From Dermacentor variabilis (lineage: Eukaryota; Arthropoda; Arachnida; Ixodida; Ixodidae): a stretch of DNA of 64,000 bases. Shown here one piece after another: positions 1-10,214 of this stretch. A program made the position numbers and the translations under genes. Where the stretch lies: assembly GCF_050947875.1 (NCBI RefSeq), contig NC_134576.1:56114255-56178254 (forward strand). The letters are read 5' to 3'. The notes under the pieces are model-generated. The model saw nothing but the letters and a program-made list of their open reading frames with translations. It was not told the origin of the DNA and made no database searches. Position 1 is the stretch's first letter, and each line of letters opens with the position of its first letter.

Positions 1-53
1 AATCGGAAAGAAATCGTCCATCATATGTGAATTCTCAAAAATTGAACTCCTGT

Positions 54-836
54 GTTTAATGAGAATCGATACGACTTAGACGCTGATCTAAAGAGATTCG
101 AGCGTATCGCCACTTGTCAGGAATGGCCTAAAGAGAAATGGGCCATGGCACTGAGCTTGCGTCTTGATGGGGAAGCGTTGAAGGTATTTAACCGCTTGTA
201 GTGGAGCGAATCGATGGACTACGAAAAGGTAAAAATGGCATTGCTACAATGGTTTCGTTGTACTGCCGAAAGCGGCCGAAAAAAATTTCGTTGCATTCAA
301 CCCCACGACAATGAGACAGCCAAGTAGTGTGCTATTCGGGTTTAAGTTTTTTCTTTAGATCGGTATACAGCTTTTTAATAACTGCCATATCGTCTTTCAC
401 TGTTTCTTCGCAAACGGTACTGCCGAATCGCTGAAAAAATCACAGAAGCAGCTCACTACTACATGCAAGCCCAGCGACAAAATACTTTCCTGTTTTCCTG
501 GAGAAACAAGAACAAAGCAAAGAAAAGGATAATGACCAGACAGTGAGGTTCAAGATCAAATGCTTTGTTTGTGGCAAATTAATACATAAAGCATCACATT
601 ACCGTGCAAGGGTCAACCAACCTTATTGTGGGTATTGTCGAAGGGGACATGACGCCAATTCCTGCAAACAGAAATATGCGAGTGCAAAAGGAACATTGGC
701 TTGTGTCTCGTCACGTTTCGTAGTTCAGCGCAAGAATGAAGAGTCGAAATTTCACAAGAAAGACGCGTCAGAAGTGTCTCCGAATAAATCGACTAGAGCC
801 TACGACAAGCCTTATTTTGCCAGTGGAAGCATATGA
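54..836 (+). pseudogene. Gag remnant of the Gmr1-like element
   Basis: From about 54 the sequence reads as a gag capsid-type region with motifs LKRFERIATCQEW and EKWAMALSLRLDGEALKVF, then a stop at about 198. The same protein continues as SMDYEKVKMALLQWFR. The 543-836 frame holds two zinc knuckles. The second (CGYCRRGHDANSC) is a complete CCHC; the first (CFVCGKLIHKASHY) has lost its last cysteine. The protein would package element RNA. Stops and at least one frame change make it non-functional. Confidence 0.75.
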
Positions 837-1179
837 AAAAGCAGTATGGTACTACGGTACACTGGAAGTAAGACCCTCATCGTACGCCACTCGCTTCGAC
901 GCTGCTGCTCGCCATTGGAAGCACCATTGACGTTCTTAAAGCGCAGCTTCACGTCTCTTTACCATATTTTTGAGATATTGCCGTCGCAGAACCTTTGAAA
1001 CCCATTGTACGATGTCGGGAATAATAGTCGGGAATGTTACTGAATCACGGGGCCCGACAGATTCTGACCACATCAGGAAACTTCCTGACAACATCAACAC
1101 GCTCCCTGAAAGTAGGGGAATGACCTTTATAAAGAAGCACCGCAACACAGCTGTTGTGGGAGCGAAAGTTGCGAAAGAG

Positions 1180-2470
1180 AAGCACACGACGGACGTGTAC
1201 TTACTTCAAGCAACAAGGCAGATGTTCCAAAAGGAACAAGAACAAAATGCCAGTTTAGAAATCTGCACGAAGAAGGTCGGCAAAACGTTTCCTGGCGTGG
1301 GGTCAATGGCACAGTCGTTTTACGCGGAAAAAGTAATATTGTATCGCGATTGGTAGTTTTATCCCGCGAATACCGCGCAACAAGCGGTAGTCCCAGAGAA
1401 ACTCCATGCCCAAATTTATGTACTCGCACATAAAAATTCATTGTCCGGTCACGGGGACATTAAGAAGACTACGGAGAAAGTACTTGGTGCATGCTTCGGC
1501 CCGGCGCTCAAGCAGATATCAAAAGATGTGCTGGATATTGCGACTGGTGTCAAGCAACGTTTTCCAAAGAAAAGCACGGTAAGGCACCACACGGTCGTTT
1601 GCTGGTTATCAACAGACCATTCGAGCGAGTGGCTGTGGACATAATCGGTCCTTTGTCTCCGACTTCTACTGAAGGGAACCGGTAAATCCTAACATAGGTA
1701 GACTTCATACGTGGTACCCTGACGCTGTAGCGCTGCCGGCTCTTGATTCGGCTGCAGTAGTGGGAGGTTTACTGGGAGTGTTTTCTAGTATCAGCTTTCC
1801 ATGAGAAATACTGTACGATAAGGCTTCCTATTTTACATGGTGTTTAATGAAACAAGTGAATGAACTGCTTGCAATCCAACACATCAGCTCTGCTCTCTAC
1901 CATTCAATGTGCAGTGGTTTGGTTGAACGGTTTAAAGGGGTACTGAAGGAAATGCTGTGCAAGATGTGTCAAGAGCAGCCGAAGATGTGGGATCAGTACT
2001 AGCGCCTCTTCGCGTAAAGAGAGGTGCCACAAAGAAGACATGGATTGTCACCCTTTGAACTGATATATGGTTATCAGGCAAAAGGGCCAATGAACGTGCT
2101 TAAAGAGATGTGGAAAAAAGATGAACTCAGTGAGGAAGCCAAAACACTCATGGATATGTAGCTGCCCTTAGGGAACGATTGGAAGAAAGGCTTCATCAAG
2201 CACATCAAAGCCTTGCCAAGGTACAAGCATCACAAAAGAAATATTATGGCAAAAAGAGTTGTTACAGACAGTTGAAGGTTGAGGAACGGGCACTGCTATT
2301 TCTTCCAACAAAACATAATAAATTGTTGATGCACTTCAACTGATCCTTCGTCATCACGGGAAAGAAGACCGATTTCTACTATTGGTTGGACCTTGGCAAT
2401 AGCAGGAAGTTATTCCACATCAACATGTTGAAGCGTTACGAGGCAACCCCTACAGAAAGTCTGAGCGTCG
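1180..2470 (+). pseudogene. Integrase remnant upstream of reverse transcriptase
   Basis: The frame at 1127-1441 gives the run-up to the HHCC zinc finger (VPEKLHAQIYVLAH, GHGDIKKTTEKVL). The finger continues in another frame at 1491-1685 (ADIKRCAGYCDWCQATF). The catalytic core starts at FERVAVDIIGPLSPTSTEG (first Asp). Fragments of the remaining core and of the C-terminal domain follow, with the typical end motif HINMLKRYEA near 2420. Frameshifts occur at about 1500, 1690 and 2030. The position before the reverse transcriptase, on the same strand and without a visible break, is the notable point. Confidence 0.8.
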
Positions 2471-2519
2471 ATATTCATTAGTGTTGAGGAAGAGGAAAGG
2501 GCTTCCCAGCCTTAACACT

Positions 2520-3995
2520 AGTGGAGGACCCGGTATTGAAGCCATCAAGCATTCAAAGGAATTGAATGAAACGCAGAAGTTGCAGATGAAAGAATTGTTG
2601 GAATCTTATAAGCATATATTTTCAGAAGTTCCTTGACGAATAAATTTGTTAGAATGTGGACTCGAACTGACAATGCCAGAACCTATCAATACACCTCAGT
2701 GTTCATAGCTTTTAGCCATGCAAGATGTTGTTGCAAAAGAGGTAAATGTCATGCTTAAATTAGGAGTGTTCGAACGATGCCAGTACCCATAAAATTATCA
2801 TCTGTTCTTTGTAAAGAAACCGAATAACACCTATCGGGCTGGCAGAGAGTTCTGCCACATAAATAGCGTTCTCGTGTCTTATGCGGAGCACATTCCGAGA
2901 ACAGATATGATCTTAGCTGAAGCAGGAATAAAAATATACTTCTCCAAACTTGATCAGACAAAGGGATATTGGCAAGTGCCACTGGAAAAAAAATCCAGAG
3001 GCAAGATCGTTTTTTCGATAAAGTGGGACCATTACCTTTTTTCTACGTCTCATTCGGTATTAGGACGGCTTCAGCCACTTTTATCCGACCTATCAGGACT
3101 GTTAATGGGCATTGCCAATGTCGTGCGTTATATAGATTATGTACTTATTGCCACTCCTACGTGGAGCGAGCATCTAAAGGCAGTCCAACAACTGTTTGAC
3201 AGAATACTGGTATGAGAATCAAGCCTCAAAATTGTGAAATTGGAGGCCAATCTATCAGTTTCTTAGGACATACATAAGGAAGTGGAGAGATTCGACCAGT
3301 GGGAGGTGGTAGAGAATATTTTGAAAACTCTAATACCTGAAACCAAGAAACATGTTCGGCCATTTTTAGGTATTGCTCCCTACTACCGTGAAATCATCCC
3401 ACAATATGCCGAGAAAGCGCAGCCATTGGTGCAAATGACTAGAAAACGAGAAAACAAGCGCGTGATTTAGACCCCAGAACGAGAAACAGCGTTCGAAGCT
3501 CCCAAGAGCGTCCTGGCTTCCAAGCCTATCGTCAAGGCGACGGACCTCAACAAGGAATTCCTACTCCACTCCTACGCCTCGGTCAAAGGCGTAGGGACTG
3601 TTCTCATTCAAGAGCACGACTGCGTTATGCACGCTATTTGCTATGAAAAGAGACAGTTGGACCCACGTGAACTCGATACTTCGCCATTGAGCGTGAATGC
3701 GGGGCACTAGTTTGGGCGATCCACAAATTTTATATTTTACTTTATACTTTATTTTACTTTTACTTATTTTACTTTTATATCTTACTTTTTACTTTTATAT
3801 GTTACTTTTATATTTTACTTTTTACTTTATAATTCAGGCTGATCACCAACCTTTGATGTATCTCGCACATGCTAAACACTTCAAAAGTAGGGTCCTGGGG
3901 TGGAGCCTAGCTCTACCAGAGTATTCTTTTAGAGTTGAGCCCATAAAAGGCTCTGAGAATGTGGGTCCAAATTTTTTTAGTAGACTACAAGGTTA
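2520..3995 (+). pseudogene. Reverse transcriptase and RNase H remnant of the Gmr1-like element
   Basis: Recognisable pieces in order are the linker and N-terminal RT (LNETQKLQMKELLESYKHIF), the fingers/palm segment YFSKLDQTKGYWQVPLEKKS, the catalytic box as YIDYVLIATPTWSEHL (second Asp of YIDD lost to Tyr), the thumb segment KKHVRPFLGIAPYYREIIPQ, then RNase H ending in QADHQPLMYLAHAKHF. Stops fall at several places and a T-rich insertion interrupts RNase H. The loss of a catalytic Asp and multiple frameshifts show that this copy cannot replicate. Confidence 0.82.
3722..3832. repeat. T-rich (TTTTAC)n low-complexity expansion inside RNase H
   Basis: A run built from TTTTAC, TTTATA and TTTACTT words replaces the segment of RNase H between a typical ALVWAIHKF-like motif and QADHQPLMYL. 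The reading frame happens to stay open across it. Confidence 0.8.
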
Positions 3996-4296
3996 AATTT
4001 TCTACCCTAGGCTGTTTCACAGTTTGTGTTTAGCATTCAGGTGTTGCGTCATCCAAGGTAACCAGTGATTTGTTTTTCGCTATACCGCTCACCTTGTACG
4101 GCATTTCTTTCTTAAACTTATGGCGGGGGAGACTCATTGCAATGAGTAAGTGGAAAGCTTCTACTGAAGACTGTTGAAAAATGCGGTGACAAAACACTGC
4201 GGAACAGCGGCAGCTCGAGCGACCGACAAGGAACAATTTGACGGGCGGTGGCAGGAGCTGTAGAATGAAATAGCCCGAACTTTACCCAATCAGGGT

Positions 4297-4308
4297 GGGG
4301 GGGGGGGG
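4297..4308 (+). other. Poly-G run, possible polypurine tract
   Basis: Twelve consecutive G residues, preceded by CAGGGT, lie about 300 bp after the RNase H stop of the preceding element. This is a plausible position for a polypurine tract next to a 3' LTR, but no LTR end could be proven. Confidence 0.3.
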
Positions 4309-4330
4309 CCCGAGATAAGCAGGACGAGTA

Positions 4331-6136
4331 AGCAGGCGAGAAAAGGGGGATAGACTGACAAGCGGGGATAAGCGATCGTTCAGAAACGGGGCTCGAAGAG
4401 CGCTGGTGTCGAGGGCGGTGTCGTTGGGGTCAAGACCAGAACCCGAGAGCCTCGACAGAAGCAGGATGACCCCGGCTGTTCCTGGAGAGATCCGCGGAGC
4501 ATAGGGGTCGGCTGTTTTGACTGAACCTGCTGTTGTTGTTACTTATCCTCATACTGAGCCGTTGTGCGGAGAGCGGATGTTGCCTGAAGGGGACCAAGGC
4601 TTGGGGCAACACCGGTGACGCGCCTGGGCAGTACCTCAAGCCAAGGAACTGGTACGGTCACACTTGGATAGCCATGGACTCCGCCGGTCTTAGCCTTGGA
4701 CTTTCGGCCTTGGACTCGGACGTCCGGGGTTGGTTCTACCGTGCCTCCGTGTCTCTCGTTTGCCACTGCCCGCCACGCCGCTATCATCGTCAATGCAACG
4801 GCAATCGCAGTCATCGCATCGCTGCCCGACTAATGAAGATTTCCGATGTCTGAGTTTCATTATTGTTTCGAACCGTGAGTTATTTGAACCCATTGCATGA
4901 ACTACCGCGGTTTACTGCACTTTTATTATTTTCTACTTTTTGTGCAAAAACGGCAACAATTATTTTGCCGTTGCTATGCTGAGGCTGTGCCTCAGTTGAA
5001 TAACCCGTACTTGAGAACGCTATCATCGTAGTCATGTAAAACCCAAGAATACAATACAATTCAACGTCATCCAGCATGAAAGCAGCAGGACATTGCAAAG
5101 GCAGCAGCCGTTTAGTTCGAGTTTTGAGAAAGCGGCGCACACGGATCACACAAATTGGCGCCAAAGAGGTTGGTGGAAGAGCGGTGCATATCCATTGGCG
5201 CATGCCAGTGGTCCTTGGGGCACGTTCCCAACGGCTCATACCCAGGGACATCCGGTGGCACATACCAAGTGGCATATTCCCCGTAGCACATATCCAGTCA
5301 CGTGTACGTAGTGGCAGATGCCTCGTGCTCTTATTGCATATACAAAATCCACATACACAGTGACACTTTACAAATGACGCATATACAAATGCACAACACA
5401 GATGAAAACTGTTTGTGGGCATCTGACTTGGAAAAAGCTACACAAAAAAGCTTTTCCAAGAAGAAATTGACATTACGTAATGTTAGCTGCCTAAAATTGT
5501 ATAAATTTTCAGCCAGAAAGTCTCCGAACTATCCCCTTCAGAAGAAATCGTTTCCGCATCCTAAGGGGGTTTGTAGTCAGATCGGCCGGTTGTAGGGACT
5601 CCCCGAGAAAAGGTTTCATACCTTAGCGCGTTTTTAAAGCTACTAATAATGCAATTGTTTGCGAAATGATCACATTCTTATTGATTGTCGAAGAACGCGC
5701 GATGCTGTGCTCAAAGGCAGAATGCATTTACCCACTGCGATGAGTTTGGTGATCAACTTACAATGCTAATTGTGTAACGCGAACATTTTATTTTATTTCA
5801 GGAAAAGAATAGGCATTCTTGAACACCGCGCCACACATAACATGACCAGACTGAATCGTAGCGCGGCAAGCATAATGGCAGATGCAGCTATTGCGGGCGA
5901 TCATGCCTCCTTTGTACAGAGCTCATGTGGTTGCACACGCTGTCAAGTTCGTGCCGCAGTCCGAGGAATGTTGTTGCCTTGTGCGGAAACTGGTCTTTGT
6001 ACAAACGTTTCTGATCTTTTTTGAGGAAACTCATCCAAGCCGTCTCTTCTATGGGCAGGCGCGGCAGGGTGTCCCCCTTTAAGCTCAGGAAAGACCTTCA
6101 AATTATTGCACAGTGATATCCGGGACATGAACGCAG
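4331..6136. other. Non-coding stretch between the gypsy element and the first oxidase exon
   Basis: No gene recognised. The first part (to about 4900) may contain the 3' LTR of the upstream element, but the second LTR needed for comparison is outside the window. A degenerate minisatellite lies at about 5190-5310. A strong splice-acceptor-like sequence with a T-rich tract ends at 5801 and is followed by an open frame to 6024 that I do not recognise. Confidence 0.5.
5190..5310. repeat. Degenerate minisatellite with GGCACATACCCAGT-like units
   Basis: Words such as GGCACGTTCCCA, GGCACATACCAAGT, GGCATATTCCC and GCACATATCCAGT recur at roughly 12-15 bp spacing. Units are diverged and some are missing. 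Confidence 0.55.
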
Positions 6137-6288
6137 GCTGCGTTTCCGACCGCGAATCCTCGTGGACGTGGAAAAGGTTAACACCACAACCACCCTCCTG
6201 GGCCGTGCAGTATCCTTCCCAGTGGGGCTTTCTCCGTCAGCGGCACACATGTTGGTAAACCCAGCAGGAGAGATCGGCTCTGCTCAAG
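6137..6288 (+). CDS. HAO1: 2-hydroxyacid oxidase, visible exon A
   Basis: This exon encodes the end of the first helical part and first strands of the FMN-binding (beta/alpha)8 barrel. The readable protein contains LRFRPRILVDVEKV and GRAVSFPVGLSPSAAHML, ending PAGEIGSAQ, which matches glycolate/2-hydroxyacid oxidases. The 5' edge is set at an AG (6135-6136) giving phase 2, close to where vertebrate HAO1 has its first intron as I recall it. The acceptor lacks a clear pyrimidine tract, so this edge is uncertain. The 3' edge is a GC donor (AAG then GCAAGA), chosen because G plus CG of the next exon rebuilds an Ala codon and restores the family alignment. The enzyme oxidises 2-hydroxyacids such as glycolate to 2-oxoacids, making hydrogen peroxide, usually in peroxisomes. 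Confidence 0.85.
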
Positions 6289-7461
6289 GCAAGACCTTCC
6301 ATCATTTCTTCTACGCATGTAGTGGTGTCAACGTTTCGATTAAGGCTTCTGCTTTCCAATCCTGCGATCTTTGGGCTCATGGTGTTGACACTAAAGGGAA
6401 TCGTATAGCAAGCGACTCCATGCGCACTATTGGCACATATTTCTCTGGAAGGTAGGGACAGATTTACCACGAATATGACGTTGCTTTTATTGTGTGTTTC
6501 TTTCGGGAAGGGAAAGGCGTTTTCTTACCCTTGAAGTAAACGTTGAGCATCGCCAAAATGATTCCGGTCATCCATAAATGTGGTGAATAAGTCTTTTTAT
6601 CGCCGTCATTTCGGTTTCGTTAGGACAGTTCAAAAATCAGCGCTCGGGGCATGATTTATCGATATATTTGAATTAACTTGCATTACATATAGTGTCCCAG
6701 CAACACCTCGGCGCATTTAAGTAAGACCTGGCATCTGAAATACAAAATCCTAACGAGCTCTATGAATTCGATTTAAGCAATTTTCCGCAATGCGTGCGCG
6801 CACTTATTTTGCATGTGAAATTCCACGTGTCCAAGGGTCGCATTGCGAAGCAATAAACATTCTTTCTCCGTCACCACTTTGTTACGGAAGTTTGACGTGA
6901 CGGGAAGCGGGTACAATGCCTAATGCGCTTTAATTGAAGCCTATGTTGAAGGACGCTTCACCACTGGCTACGTGAAAAGTCTGGTATTATTTGCTTACAA
7001 CAGGCACAAATAACGCAGTTCGATTCTTTGGAAAAGCGATGCCCATCGACTGCCGTAACCAGCCTAGCGTGCGAGGCAGTTTCATTACTCTATGCTGAAG
7101 CAAGGTGTCACACCAGGCTTGTTGGCACTGCATAATGATATTAACCAGCCCAGAAGTACACACGAAACACAAAAAGAAGCGACAAGGACAAGCAGTGACT
7201 TCCAACAGGCGTTTGTCAGAGGCACATACTTCTTTCTAATAAACATCAGTTGGAAATCAGTACTTGTCTTTGTCGCTTCTTTTGTGTTCCGTGTCTATTA
7301 TAACGATGGTTACGTCATTATAACGATACAGTGGGCACAGCAGGCAATTTGGTTCTTGATTTAACGAGCTTTTTAATTAATAGTTTCACAGATGTTTAGC
7401 GCACAGCTGCTCTGCCTTAAAGCGAACGCGTCTTCTACAGTTGATATTGAAATCCAAACAG
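6289..7461 (+). other. Intron A-B with GC donor and AG acceptor
   Basis: The donor reads GCAAGA after CAAG and the acceptor is AAACAG, with a weak pyrimidine tract. No GT donor that preserves the family alignment was seen nearby. The remaining 1.17 kb shows no gene. Confidence 0.75.
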
Positions 7462-7717
7462 CGGCGCAGGGTGCAGGCACGGTGATGATATTGAGCAGCC
7501 AGAGCACCGTGAGGCTCGAGGACGTGAAGGCCGCGGCGCCCAATTGTCTTCTCTGGCAGCACACGTATATTTTTCGCAACCGGTCGCTCACCGAGTCACT
7601 GGTCAAGAGGGCAGCTGCCCGTGGCTTCGCGGCCATTGTCGTCACCGCGGACTCTCCCGAGCCTGGACATGCTGTATCGGACCATCCGTATATGTCACAA
7701 CTGCCGCCTGGCCTCAG
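7462..7717 (+). CDS. HAO1: 2-hydroxyacid oxidase, visible exon B
   Basis: The frame is open for 85 codons and encodes the central barrel. Motifs include GAGTVMILSSQSTV, the tryptophan-containing WQHTYIFRNRSL, and IVVTADSPEPGHAVSD. The Tyr after WQHT aligns with the catalytic Tyr of plant and human glycolate oxidase. The Gln that normally sits two residues before it is His here. The Arg that follows the DTPxxGxR motif, which contacts substrate in characterised enzymes, aligns with Ala in GHA. Splice phases are +2 bases at the start (completing Ala) and two bases AG at the end, before a consensus GTATGG donor. The opposite-strand frame here is a shadow. Confidence 0.93.
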
Positions 7718-9031
7718 GTATGGTAGCGTTTCTTCAAACGCATACGCACTCTTCAGAAAAGCCTCCATCGTTCGAGCTTTGAATAATTTGTCCCTAAACA
7801 ATATTTCCCATATATCCTTTGTGCTACTTGAGCTCCTGGTACTTTCAGCTTAGGAAAGGCACGCACGTGTCAGCGGACAAAGCGTTCTTGAAAGGAAAGT
7901 ACACCGTATGCAAAGTGTTCTATGAGAACAGTCACACCACGCAGATAATGATTTTTTGGTGACAGCATAGACCGTAAGGAGTGTAAGGAGTGTAAGAGGA
8001 GTGTTTTGTTTGTATATAAGGATGAATATGGTGGTTTTTTAGGTGTGACAATTTATATTTTGCTGATTTAATGAGATGCTTTAAGCACTCCAGAAGGATA
8101 CTACACTTCCACTAATGCTCGTACAACGGGGTTCTTTTTTATTATTTAGTGAGAAAGAATGGGGCAGGGCAGGTCTGTGGCTTCGTAAATGAGCCACCAG
8201 TCGGTGAATGCTTCAGTGGTCCAACAACCAAGGGACCACTCAGAGAAGCAGTTTACCGAAAGGCGAGAACAATCAGCAGAGTAAGTTTTCGCCAGCAGAA
8301 GCTGTGTATCCCCTGTGGTTTATGTACATTTCAATACTTTCAGCGAATGTGCGGGACATATCATGCATATATAACCTACCGGAAATGGCTGTGAAACAGC
8401 TGACACTTTGCCATATCTACAATGCCTACGGAGATTACATTCAAGTCACACATGACTCGTGTAGAAAGGAAATTCAACGTCTGCATTTCGTTAACCCTGT
8501 ATAACAGAACACAGCACGTCCAAATTATAACTTCACAGCAAGACATTGCGCAATAATGTCTGCGATGACCTTCATATGGTCACAACCACACCCACTCAAA
8601 TGAGTCATCCAAAGGCTTCTAGGTGTGGCTATTGAGAATTATTTCCACAAGCATAAACAAAAAATGGTCATGCTCTAGTGTACAAAATATATATAAAAAA
8701 GCGATAATCTTGCAAAATTAGATTTCATTTCAGTGGGTTCCTAGTCCCTGCAGCATTCAAGACAACACCATGGCAGATAGTTTAGCGCATGCTACCTACA
8801 ATCAACTGGCTTCATCACGAAATTGAAGCGGCGAATTGAAATTCGGAGACAGCCAAAACACTACAAACGAACATAAACATAATCCGGATCTCCCAATAAG
8901 GCGGTGACGCTCTTGGATCAGCTCTTTTTACGCTTTCTTATCTTCCCACGTATAGTAGAATTGCTTTATTTAAGAATTTGATTAAGCATTACATATACTG
9001 TCTCCCGTATCCGACTATGGCATTGTCGCAG
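7718..9031 (+). other. Intron B-C
   Basis: A GT-AG intron of 1.3 kb. It has a short GTGTAAGGA triplication near 7978-8000 but no recognisable gene or complete transposon. Confidence 0.8.
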
Positions 9032-9195
9032 TTTCGCCAATTTGGAGGCGGCATATGCGGATGAGGTCCATGGGTGCAGGCTCCAAGAAGCGCATGTGAG
9101 TGACATGGATTGTCTGGCTTCGGCTACGTTGAACGACATCGAATGGCTACGAGGGCTCTCGAAGCTGCCTGTAGTCGTCAAGGGAGTCCTTACTG
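9032..9195 (+). CDS. HAO1: 2-hydroxyacid oxidase, visible exon C
   Basis: The exon starts one base into a codon: AG from exon B plus T gives Ser. It encodes FANLEAAYADEVHG and then the strongly conserved stretch DIEWLRGLSKLPVVVKGVLT. The Lys in VVVKG is the FMN N1-contacting lysine of the family. It ends ACTG before a perfect GTAAGC donor. The G joins CC of exon D to make Ala. The variable loop-4 region before it is shorter and more diverged than in HAO1 proteins. Confidence 0.92.
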
Positions 9196-9486
9196 GTAAG
9201 CGCGTAGTTTCTTAACGGCGCTGCGAAGCTGTTCAGCCGTAAAATGCTGAACACGTGTGATTCAAACCATGCAGCCTGCTATACGATGAAAGATGGCCGC
9301 TTTTACTGGATTTGTTGGACGTCTTGCTTGGATAATCAGTCGTAGGAACAATCATATGGTGGTTACACGAAAATGGGAAACACAGGCGCGTCACAAACAT
9401 CCTATCTGTCGAAAGATGTGTAGTAAATAAATTCTCGCGCTTTGCGTGCAACAACTACGATCTGATTATATAATGCACGCTGTAGT

Positions 9487-9664
9487 CGGGAACTCCGGAT
9501 TAATTTTGACCACCTGGGTTTCTTTAACATGCACCCTAATATAAGTACGCGGGTGTTTTCGCATTTCACCCCCATCGAACTGTGGCCGGCGCGGCCGCGA
9601 CTTGATCGTGCGACCTCGTGCTTAGCAGCGCAACACCAAAGACACTAAGCAACCACGGCGGGTG
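9487..9664 (-). repeat. tRNA-derived SINE, truncated, minus strand
   Basis: Read on the minus strand, the copy begins at the tRNA-like end (CCCGCCGTGGTTGC, then a region ending near CGCACGATC) and continues with the body GTGAAATGCGAAAACACCCG and GTTAAAGAAACCCAGGTGG. The same body occurs at 61.8 and 62.2 kb in this window. It resembles abundant tick tRNA-derived SINEs (Ruka type); the name is from memory. The 3' end is missing. Confidence 0.75.
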
Positions 9665-10184
9665 AAGATGTGTAGCAATAATGTTTAGCCTGCTCAAAGT
9701 GGTCCCAAACTTAGACTAATACACGTGCTGTTCAGTTGGGCCCGCGCCCAGGCAGAGTCCGAAAGTGCCATGCGTCGGCCCGCCAAGACCGGCCTAGTGA
9801 TTTCAAACCTGGCTTGTATTCAGTCCGGGCGCTACAGATTCACGCTTGGCCTCACCTGCCCGAGTTGGTTCGACCCATGGTTTAGTGAGCCTATATATTG
9901 GTCGAGTTCATCGTTATCGTGAGACACTGCCATGTGATAAAAGGGCGCCGGGTGACCTTAATGTTGCGAAAAGCAGCGCTTTGCACTGTGTCAGGTCTTT
10001 CTGGCTGCTGTTCAACTGTGAGAGAAATAATCATTTCATTTTATTTGATTTTATTTTAGTACACGCCTAATATTGACAGATTATTACTCGATTAGCTGAC
10101 ACGAAAACACAAATATAAAATTGACAGAAGAGGAATAGGGACAGATAAGAATAATAAATACTACCGAGCGTGGCACAACGGCTG

Positions 10185-10214
10185 CTTTATTATAGGAAGG
10201 TTCCTATAATAAAG
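10185..10214. repeat. Perfect 30-bp palindrome
   Basis: Arms CTTTATTATAGGAA and TTCCTATAATAAAG are exact reverse complements separated by GG. It lies in AT-rich intron sequence with no gene nearby. Confidence 0.9.

Larger units (their letters stand above)
1..4330 (+). mobile_element. Degenerate Ty3/gypsy element with integrase before reverse transcriptase
   Basis: The window opens inside this element. Reading 5' to 3' it shows gag with zinc knuckles, a poorly preserved stretch where a protease is expected, an integrase, then reverse transcriptase and RNase H. That order (IN upstream of RT) is unlike standard Ty3/gypsy elements and matches the Gmr1-like group. The RNase H ends with the motif GSENVGPNFFSRLQG followed directly by a stop, as expected if no integrase follows. 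Many stops and frameshifts break every frame, so it is dead. The 5' LTR is outside the window. A G-rich run at 4297-4308 may be the polypurine tract, but I could not define a 3' LTR. Confidence 0.8.

Noticed and set aside
7373..7801. 142-codon minus-strand open frame
   Set aside because: It lies opposite exon B of the oxidase, whose plus frame shows clear family motifs. It is a shadow caused by the GC-rich codons.
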